DNA of 64,000 nt from Glandiceps talaboti (taxonomy: Eukaryota > Hemichordata > Enteropneusta > Spengelidae): assembly GCF_964340395.1 (NCBI RefSeq), contig NC_135555.1:13273246-13337245 (forward strand), written 5' to 3'. This document shows positions 59,201 through 64,000 of the stretch, piece by piece. Each line of letters opens with the position of its first letter. Positions within the stretch are counted from its first letter, which is position 1. The notes beneath the pieces are model-generated. The model had not been told where the DNA came from. It was given only the letters and a program-made list of their open reading frames with translations, and made no database searches. A program made the position numbers and the translations under genes.

Positions 59201-60400
59201 ATCTACCTACCCCACCTATTTTAAAATTAAATGTAATCAGAACCACACAATTTTTTTTTTATGCCTTATTAAGATAGCACTGATGTGATAATTTTGGATT
59301 GAAACATGTCCCTTTAATCTGGCTTGGACACCTCTTGAAAAAAACAAAATGCTGTAAAGAGCTAAGAATTAGATCATTTACCTACTGATCATACACAGGA
59401 TCAACATTGGGATAACTTCTCATCTAAATCACCAAAGTAAAACCAGTACCCAGTTAAAAAGTCCACTATTATATATGGACCATCGTAACACCTTTCCTCA
59501 CCTGTCCCTTTTCCGGTATCCTTACACATACAGAAGCAATCTGTGGTGAATTACAGTAGAAGTCGATCTCACCACACAGTTCAATAAACTGTTTAGTTTC
59601 CTCTGACATGCGTATACCTGGATCCTCCTTGGCCCAGAATGTACCTCCATCTAGCACCTAACAAAAACATACACATCAAAGGTCAGGTCAAATGACAGCC
59701 AAAAAACACAATATGGTTCCAACAACATGCTTTCACAATAAAAAGGGTCTGTTATGATTGGATGATAATATTCCATGATTAATATTTTTGATGTTTGACT
59801 TCTTGTTTATTAATTTGTCAATTTTTATATTTAGACAATATTGTTACATTTTTCAAAAACTATGTAAAAATATTTGGCCAAATATTTACAGAAAATTTTG
59901 GTAAAATCTACCTGGGTTCAGATTTCCTACGATTGTTTTACCTGGGTTCACCACCAAAATTATATGAGTACAAGACATGGATAGCCAAGCAACTTGTAAC
60001 ACATTTTCTCCTCTGCTTCATGGTTTCAAGACCTTAAAAACACTTGGTTAGTACATATTCTGGTTCTGGTGGTATATTTTACGCTGTTCATTGCCTATTT
60101 TTGAGAAGGATATTATCCAGTAGACTTGGCTATCTGGCATGACAGGTGAACTAAATGTCTAGCCAGATAGGAAGTCTATAGACAAGGGTATATAAACCTA
60201 TTTACCCAGAGGAAATACATATAATTATAATATAGTGTTTGTCAAAGTTGTGTTGTATGATTATGGAGATTATAAACTAGACATTTTGTACAACACCTTT
60301 GGCAGCTCAAAGAGAATCAGCTGCATTATTTGAAAGGAAAGTTGTTGTTGTAGTTAAATTAAAAGTGACATACCTTTAACACTGTAATATTCACTGCCAT
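28907..60400 (-). CDS. TDRD12: Giant TDRD12-type protein: Tudor, DEAD-type helicase, CCCH finger, Tudor, Tudor, armadillo-like, CS
   Basis: Forty-five exons on the minus strand join with consistent phases from ATG 60400 (MAVNITVLK) to TAA 28907-28909, about 2714 residues (about 2789 if the last donor of exon 32 is used). Vertebrate TDRD12 is about 1200 residues. Order: N-terminal Tudor region (about 1-210), a repeat-rich linker in one 2987-bp exon (197-1191), helicase (1230-1680), CCCH finger (about 1690), Tudor 2 (1730-1940), Tudor 3 (2000-2165), armadillo-like helices (2230-2450) and CS (2548-2669). TDRD12/Yb-family proteins act in piRNA production in germline cytoplasmic bodies. Identity of the Tudor-helicase-Tudor part is firm from long similarity to vertebrate TDRD12. 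Joining the armadillo-CS exons to it is inferred; exon coordinates are in the sub-features. Confidence 0.8.
29408..29700. repeat. Tandem copies of the exon 44 start and its splice acceptor
   Basis: Exon 44 begins after TTTCACTATAG at 29435 with GTACCATACGTGTCTGTAGA. Upstream on the minus strand a copy (exon-like start at 29534) keeps TTTCACTAG and GTACCGTACGTGTCAGTAGA, then hits TGA after [10 protein letters not shown]. Two more copies (near 29600 and 29642) keep the exon part but have lost the acceptor. Confidence 0.8.
30124..30316. mobile_element. Foldback element with a 31-bp perfect central hairpin
   Basis: Outer arms pair CACATACTGCCTGGCC with GGCCAGGCAATATGTG and GGCTATAGCACCCG with CGGGTGCTATAGCC. 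The centre, 30190-30220 and 30223-30253, is a perfect 31-bp inverted repeat separated by 2 nt. It lies in intron 42 of the TDRD12-type model. Confidence 0.8.
30490..30815. mobile_element. Foldback element (about 320-bp family), intronic copy
   Basis: ATTCACTGGCTCTGTTTGAT at the left pairs with ATCAAAACAGAGCCAGTGAA at the right, with arms of about 90 bp including GCAGAAA and GAAATCA/GATTTC parts. Colinear with 27474-27784. Confidence 0.65.
31690..31815 (-). repeat. Interspersed repeat, GGGGAAC family, reverse copy
   Basis: On the minus strand it reads AATTTTGGTTAGGAACCCAG and CCTGGGGAACTTTGTTAGAG, then TTTACCTCCGTACC, in the same order as the copies at 310-440 and 41595-41715. Confidence 0.45.
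32325..32520. repeat. Interspersed repeat, ATATTCATGACTCC family
   Basis: Shares TTCTGGAGAGTC, ACTGAGTTGAAACTTGTTCC, AGGTCCTTACCATGG and ATATTCATGACTCCTAAGTG with 16205-16400 and, in part, 13630-13722. Intronic. Confidence 0.5.
32797..32890. mobile_element. Short MITE (about 95 bp family), intronic copy
   Basis: The left end AGTCTGTAAGACATGGTGTG and the inner pair CGTACCACCCT / AGGGTGGAACAGTACG match the fold of the family copy at 1984-2078. The right end is decayed. Confidence 0.5.
33182..33265. repeat. 46-bp duplication of the exon 38 end and its donor
   Basis: On the minus strand TGTACTTACAGCTTTGGCCA, then GACTAAGCAG and GTATGTAACA, occurs twice (second time AACTAAGAAG, GTATGTAACA). The first donor ends exon 38 at 33237; the second would end it at 33191. 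The extra 46 nt is open but not a multiple of three, so it would shift the frame. Confidence 0.85.
33410..33605 (-). repeat. Retroposon 3' remnant with (ATT)n tail
   Basis: On the minus strand it contains TTGTATGCTCCCAAGGGAAA and ATATAAAAACTTGAATCTC, then (TTA)n. A related piece at 51825-51985 has TTGTATGCTCCCCAGGGAGT and GCGCTTATAAAAATAA, and a fragment lies at 58150-58255. This is typical of SINE or LINE 3' ends with a trinucleotide tail; the family was not identified. Confidence 0.5.
35005..35435. repeat. Diverged direct repeats upstream of exon 35
   Basis: Parts such as GTGATGCCAATGGCACTGAA, GTGATGCCGCTGGCACTGAA, GCATATCAATGAGTGCACAG and GCATATCAACATTACTGAGT recur two to three times. The first unit starts next to the exon 35 acceptor (GATCAATACCACTGAAAG), so it may derive from that border, but divergence is too great to be sure. 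Confidence 0.5.
35548..38137. other. Intron (or intergenic gap) between the Tudor and armadillo-like exons
   Basis: Holds a 546-bp inverted-repeat element (36299-36844), a locally CpG-richer stretch (36840-37060) with a possible first exon at 36983-37051, and a repeat-like stretch near 38040-38115. No terminal TDRD12 exon with a stop codon was recognised here, which favours a continuous gene. Confidence 0.5.
36299..36844. mobile_element. 546-bp DNA element with about 90-bp terminal inverted repeats
   Basis: It starts ATGTATTAATC and ends GATTAATACAT. Inner arm blocks CGACAATC, CCCGGAAG and CAGCCATACGTTACAGTGGT have complements GATTGTCG, CTTCCGGG and ACCACTGTAACGTATGGCTG in mirrored order. 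The interior frame (36396-36608) shows no transposase features, so it is non-autonomous. Confidence 0.75.
38340..38714 (-). other. Exon 32 with five tandem in-frame splice donors
   Basis: The exon starts at 38714 ([18 protein letters not shown]). A 57-bp unit coding [19 protein letters not shown] is repeated; the exon can end at 38565, 38508, 38451, 38394 or 38340. Each end is followed by a GTAAGT-like donor (GTAAAT at the second, CAT before the third). Units are 57, 57, 57 and 54 bp, so all ends keep phase 0 and no stop occurs in any unit. Confidence 0.88.
40936..41204. repeat. Compound (TATG)n(TG)n microsatellite against the exon 28 donor
   Basis: A TATG block (40936-41062) is followed by TG, TCTG and pure TG blocks ending near 41204. 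On the minus strand the exon 28 donor (GTAAGT, G at 41210) is followed at once by the CA/TG tract, so intron 28 begins inside it. Confidence 0.92.
41595..41715 (+). repeat. Interspersed repeat, GGGGAAC family, copy 2
   Basis: ATTTTGGTGGGGAACCCTGG, TTGGGGAACTCCTGTAG and ACAAATACACTGG match 310-440 in the same orientation and order. Confidence 0.5.
42850..43070. repeat. Three diverged tandem units in intron 25
   Basis: TTGTCATCCATCCAACCAAT, CATCTTGTCATRTGACC and TATGTCATTTGRATAAAGT recur with a period of about 70 bp. It does not touch the neighbouring splice sites. Confidence 0.75.
44096..44530. repeat. (CACT)n and (AGTC)n tetranucleotide array
   Basis: CACT-rich blocks (44215-44290 the purest) alternate with an AGTC block (44328-44425). 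It lies in intron 22, about 75 bp from exon 22. Confidence 0.92.
45193..45355. mobile_element. Foldback element, family A copy 2
   Basis: The left arm TTATTCTCCAACATTTTCTT pairs with the right arm AAAGAAAAATATTGGGAAAT; TTCAGCC and GGCTGAA pair inside. Shares order and motifs with 10424-10578 (TACTTGTGGCCTAAGG; TAGTGACAATGG). Confidence 0.65.
45887..46678 (-). other. TDRD12-type gene, exons 20-21: CCCH zinc finger
   Basis: Exons 46614-46678 and 45887-45968 join within the finger to read [20 protein letters not shown]. Spacing is C-x8-C-x5-C-x3-H, a standard CCCH finger, matching the same position in vertebrate TDRD12. Probably RNA-binding. Confidence 0.88.
48765..48995. repeat. Two-unit direct repeat in intron 15
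   Basis: TTCAAAGATTCATTGCAAGG and TTATGTGGTTGCTATGGCT recur as TTCAAAGATGCATTGCAACC and TTATGTGGTTGCTATGGCT about 150 bp on. The exon is not included. Confidence 0.7.
51005..51205. repeat. Tandem copies of the exon 12 start and its acceptor
   Basis: Exon 12 begins after TTTGTTTCAG at 51050 with CCCATGGCTGTGATACTGTC. Upstream on the minus strand the same exon start recurs as CCCGTGGCTGTGATACTGTC, but its acceptor reads TTTGTTTTAT: the AG is gone. A third partial copy (GAGCTGTGTTCACTTTC) lies near 51190. Confidence 0.82.
51825..51985 (-). repeat. Retroposon 3' remnant
   Basis: On the minus strand TGTATGCTCCCCAGGGAGTT, then GTGCCGCGATAGATCCATGC, then GGGAAAGCGCTTATAAAAAT precede an AT-rich tail. 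Related to 33410-33605. SINE/LINE-like; intronic. Confidence 0.5.
53815..54880 (-). repeat. Protein-coding repeat array 2 (degenerate 17-20-residue units, roughly 20)
   Basis: Degenerate units resemble [17 protein letters not shown], for example [17 protein letters not shown] and [17 protein letters not shown] copies vary, so the array is old and kept open by selection or drift in frame. It is rich in Q, M and SP. Frames on the opposite strand across it are mirror artefacts. Confidence 0.85.
55577..55930 (-). repeat. Protein-coding repeat array 1 (about 27 residues, four to five units)
   Basis: Units follow the pattern TPPISPxSDxxKxSRVSRL with xEINKDLS or LDINKD after it. The first unit is divergent ([20 protein letters not shown]) and the last ends [11 protein letters not shown]. 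Regular SP sites and the SRVSRL core suggest a repeated short binding or phosphorylation motif. Function unknown. Confidence 0.85.
57046..60400 (-). other. TDRD12-type gene, exons 1-7: N-terminal Tudor region
   Basis: Exons 60374-60400, 59502-59657, 58574-58662, 58384-58431, 57781-57900, 57480-57538 and 57046-57134. Readable matches to vertebrate TDRD12 include [71 protein letters not shown] and [15 protein letters not shown]. This is the extended Tudor module expected to bind methyl-arginine ligands. Phases agree at all junctions. Confidence 0.85.
57258..57400. repeat. (ATCC)n/(CTCT)n microsatellite
   Basis: ATCC blocks flank a CCCT/CTCT block; intron 6 of the TDRD12-type gene, about 80 bp from exon 6. 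Confidence 0.92.
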
Positions 60401-62797
60401 CTTGTAGGGATAATATTAATAAGGAGAACCAACAACTCTGTGAAATATCATAATTTAAAATATTGCATCCTCATTATCACAATTCTATGTTACATCACGT
60501 TGCTTTGCTTTAAAAAATGTTAGGCTTAAATTAAAACTTTGCTCTCTCCATGAGTAAAATGTCTAAGTGGTTCAGAAATAACAAATAACAGATAAAATGC
60601 AGACCATAGTAAGTATACCGAAAACAGAGAAAACATATCATATCAAACATTATGCAGTGTTTTTACATTGTAACATCATATGGCACCCCACCCCAAACAT
60701 CCTCCCCTGATGTGTACCAACAGTGTAATATATAAGTAACTATAAGTGTTATAGTCTCCCTAATACTACATCACAGTACTTCTACTCTATGCGACTACAA
60801 CTAGTACAAGCAGTGCGGAGAGTGGATTATGTAACTTGTTTGATGTACATTTTAATGATTGACCAATATTCTTATTATTGTATTGCACTTCAAACATGCA
60901 TGACCGGCCAAAATATATCTTTCACTTTAAATAGAGTAGATTTCTACAGAACATTCAGAAAAATAAAATCATAAATACATCTAAGACTTGCAACAAATTT
61001 TCATCACATCATTTTCTTTCAGCTTCAGTGCACGTAGTACGCACACGCACGTGTTCACGACCACCCCGGAAGCCGGGAATGTCAGCAAGTTTAAGTACGA
61101 CTTGACCGCTGTCTCCGTTTATCTCCTCACTCGGATTCATGCATTTACAATGAGTCAATGTCACCATATTTCTTGTGATCTCTTACCTTTTTTGCAGTTG
61201 TTTTAACAACAGTGTTGTGTATACATTACATTTGCTGCACGTGTGTCGGAAAGAATTTGGGCAAGCTTTCCAAGCGTCTGGCACCTAGCGAAGTTGTAAA
61301 ACAATGCGCCCTCTACGACCTTCGACCCTCTTTCAGAGAATCGCATATTTTGGATATTTCTTGTCGGACACGTTTCGTATTAATTTTCGTGGATGACCTT
61401 AGATTCTATACGACTTTATATTTAAAATTATGCCTTTTCGCAAGATGACCTCCACTTTGGTAAATAAATGTAATCATGAAACATTTAATTATTTTATTTT
61501 GCGAGCGAGGCAGTTTCATTGGTGTCGTTAACAACTTGTTTTAGCTACCAAAACGAAACTAATTAATCACATGGAGGCTTTCATCTTGTTCGCATTGTAT
61601 TAAATAATATTTCTGAGTGTTTTTCACAAGTAAATTGTCATTATTATATTCATAAACAAAGTTCCTCAATGTTCTCCAATTTCTCTTTATTGCCACAAGA
61701 GGGCTATGTGCATTGAAGGTATTCCACGAAGGTGTTCATCCACACAGGGGCGTGTAATATTTCATAGATTGTTGTTTTCTTATTGCTTAGAATGCCGTTT
61801 TCTTAGGAAAATATCGTACGAATCTTGCTGCTACAAATGTATCAATCTCTATGCTACTAAGAAATATTAGTCTCTTCCCTTTACATGTAGTAATATATAT
61901 TAATCAAAAGGTTGTTATATTTAGTCTGTAGACCTGGAAAACAACAATCTATGAAATATTACACGCCCCTGTGTTCATCCATCGTGAAGGTAGCGTTCAA
62001 GAGGAAGTAACAGGTTGGTTTCAGTAATTACAATATATGGGTCGCAGGAAATCAGGCGAAGTCTGTTATAGAAAGTGTGATTTTCCATTTCCTCTAAAGA
62101 AGTTACCCTTCCTCTATTTCATTTTTCTATTAAAAACATGACCGAACCCCATGTCCAGATATTTCAACTTCATGATACAAGCTTCAAAGTTTCTGCCCAT
62201 CGTTTAATTTTGATGACTTGAGTTTTAGACAGAATTTTAAATTACTTTTAATGACATAGGTTTATTTTAGTCCGCTTTCATATATGCATATGTGACACCG
62301 TCTGCTCTCATCCATAACTTATCAAACTAATTTTGATCATTCTAATTTCTATAACTGTGAAGCACAGGTAGACTTCAACTATAAAGGCTAATAGAACATG
62401 AAGAACGTCGTCTTCGATGATAGTTGTATATCTTGCCATCCGTTTAACGTTTCAGAATCTTCAAACCACCAATAGGAAGTTTGTCAGCATAAGAGAGTGT
62501 ACAAGAAAAAATAATCTTTAATATTGTAAATGAAAATTTGATGTCGATTTGTGATGAAATATATTTTTTTAAATGTAAATGCTGATATGATGCCTAAATG
62601 TATTTTGAGTATACGTAGTCTTAATTTCCTGTAAATCATTAACCCAAACATCTCTCTTCGAGACTCTGATTGAAAAAGATCTCTCGGCACATACATCAAG
62701 GCGAGTGTCCGAGTCGAATTAGAATCGTGTGTAACATTACGAATCAGAAAGTGATTCCACATCTGAAAACACGTTGCCCTCACGCCGGTATTAAAAG
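60401..62797. other. Divergent intergenic region, TDRD12-type gene and MPHOSPH6
   Basis: About 2.4 kb between two start codons. The stretch 61020-61440 is locally CpG-richer. On the minus strand AAAAAAG followed by GTAAGAG at about 61187 could be the donor of a 5' UTR exon of the TDRD12-type gene; this is weak. The hAT-like element 61743-61973 lies here. MPHOSPH6 promoter elements should lie just left of 62798. Confidence 0.4.
61743..61973. mobile_element. hAT-like MITE, 231 bp with 37-bp perfect inverted ends and 8-bp TSD
   Basis: It starts CACAGGGGCGTGTAATATTT and ends with the exact complement; the match continues through GTTGTTTTC for 37 bp on each side. TTCATCCA flanks it directly on both sides (61735-61742 and 61974-61981). 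An 8-bp duplication with CA-GGGGCG-type ends is characteristic of the hAT superfamily. No coding capacity. The perfect ends and TSD suggest a young insertion. Confidence 0.88.
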
Positions 62798-62805
62798 ATG
62801 GCGGC
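62795..62805 (+). promoter_or_regulatory. YY1-type site over the MPHOSPH6 start codon
   Basis: AAGATGGCGGC is the textbook YY1 element often found at the start codon of animal housekeeping genes. Here it contains the ATG itself, so transcription probably starts shortly upstream. Confidence 0.6.
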
Positions 62806-63349
62806 TAATGCTGGCAAGCATGGGGCTGAAGGTGGTAAAGCAAAACTTTCAAAGCATTTGCGGGAAATGAAGGTAAAAACTCTTTGAATATAGCTTTTTG
62901 ACTTTAGACAGGTCGGATCGGAATCGTCACAACGCATGATGTACTATCCGGACGCTTCCCCCTGTGCACACTGTGTATCACACATTCACGGGGGACAGTG
63001 ATCCAGAGTTGCAAAACATTTCCGTCTGCAGCCATACGCTGTCTAACCATGGTCAAACATACTTTCCAGACAGTGGGTGTTACCACACATACAGTCAAGA
63101 AAGCTTGGATAGTGACACACGCTTCTGATGGAAATGGAAACTCCACTTTGTAAGAAGTATTCACCAGTACATTGTTGTCATTCTGTTTGGTTTTCTTTGA
63201 CCCAGTTTTACAATTTCATACTCATGTAATATTGTTGATCAGGGATTTTTTTTAAACTTTAATATGTGTAAGCAAATCATGGAGGAGAGAGAAGGACATC
63301 CTTGCTTCCTTTTACTAATTTTATGTTGTCATTTTTGTTGTTGCTGTGG

Positions 63350-63403
<54 letters not shown>

Positions 63404-63681
63404 TTCAAACCTATGCAACGAAGTCAAAAACATTCAACATGACGGAGATAGAAGGACATTCTTGTTCCTCAATGGACAAATGGGGTATTAGTTATGTTCT
63501 AAAAGTACACAATACTAATGTACAGCATAGGAATTTTTAACACAAAATTGTCTTTTTTTCTCAAGTTTATGCAAAGAAATCAAGACCACAAAAACATTGA
63601 ACATGAAGATGAAGACCACCACAGGAGAAAAGTTGATGACACTCACTGGGTTTTAGATTTACCTGAAGTACATGCTAAACA
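62798..63681 (+). CDS. MPHOSPH6: M-phase phosphoprotein 6 (MPHOSPH6), first two exons, partial at right edge
   Basis: Exon 1 (62798-62872) reads MAANAGKHGAEGGKAKLSKH then LREMK; exon 2 (63566-63681) reads FMQRNQDHKN, then DDTHWVLDLPEVHAK, ending in phase 2 at GTAAGT. Human MPHOSPH6 has LSKNLLRMK-FMQRG and EEHWYLDLPELKE at the same places, so identity is strong although only about 63 codons are visible. The protein is a nucleolar RNA-exosome cofactor in 5.8S rRNA maturation. The rest lies beyond the window. Intron 1 contains a (TTG)n repeat. Confidence 0.88.
63346..63401. repeat. (TTG)n microsatellite
   Basis: Pure TTG/GTT run in MPHOSPH6 intron 1; unlike the similar run at 109-174 it is not coding. 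Confidence 0.92.
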
Positions 63682-64000
63682 GTAAGTATAAGTTTTTTGT
63701 CAAGGGACAAGTCGTGCTGTCAGCTGAATCAATATTTTGAAGACCTGAGAATGACAGACTAGTGAACCACTCTAAGTCAAGGATACAAATTTAGTATCTT
63801 TATACCAAGTTATGATAGACATATAAATATGTATATGAACTCAGTATTTGTAAAATGTCTATGTAGAGTAAACAGTGCTCAATACATATATATGTAGAGT
63901 GGTATCAATAACACAAGCAAGATACTAACGTGAAATTCTGTGTAACGACTCTTTAGTATCTTGCTTGATAGTGTTATAATATACATGTATGTTATATGTG

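Noticed and set aside
62904-63164. Minus-strand open frame in MPHOSPH6 intron 1
   Set aside because: No ATG-supported start, no splice partner and no family resemblance.

Overview
The window looks like nuclear DNA of a marine invertebrate animal, probably an invertebrate deuterostome or a lophotrochozoan. It is AT-rich, with small phase-consistent exons split by many GT-AG introns, abundant tetranucleotide and CA microsatellites, small foldback elements, and a piRNA-pathway gene of animal type. No prokaryotic operon, CRISPR or phage structure is present. Species cannot be named from the sequence. All gene models were built by hand from exon phase, splice sites and remembered family sequences; no search or aligner was run.

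Layout from left to right. (1) 1-952, minus: the first two exons of an unrecognised Q-rich protein that runs off the left edge. (2) 4420-7450, minus: a complete four-exon F-box/LRR gene resembling FBXL15. (3) 9548-15257, minus: a complete nine-exon OTUD6B deubiquitinase. (4) 15390-23298, plus: a complete twelve-exon RABGGTA (Rab geranylgeranyltransferase alpha subunit), head-to-head with OTUD6B; the two start codons are 132 bp apart around a perfect ETS site. (5) 23299-28906: intergenic, between convergent genes, with foldback elements and a minisatellite. (6) 28907-60400, minus: a very large TDRD12-type piRNA-pathway gene (45 exons in the preferred model). It encodes an N-terminal Tudor region, a roughly 1000-residue repeat-rich exon, a DEAD-type helicase, a CCCH zinc finger, two more Tudor regions, an armadillo-like solenoid and a C-terminal CS/p23 domain. 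The armadillo-CS part could instead be a separate gene starting at 37051. (7) 62798 to the right edge, plus: the first two exons of MPHOSPH6.

The genes do not form one pathway. They cover ubiquitin biology (F-box protein, OTU protease), Rab prenylation, piRNA biogenesis and exosome-linked rRNA processing.

The most striking signal is shared between unrelated genes. Tandem repeats repeatedly straddle exon-intron borders, so splice donors or acceptors are present in several copies. This happens in OTUD6B exon 2, RABGGTA exons 9 and 10, and TDRD12-type exons 12, 32, 38 and 44. In exon 32 the repeat is fully open and in frame: five donors, all phase 0, could add zero to four extra units of about 19 residues to a Tudor region. 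The introns and spacers also hold several families of short inverted-repeat elements, including one nested insertion and one hAT-like element with an 8-bp target-site duplication.
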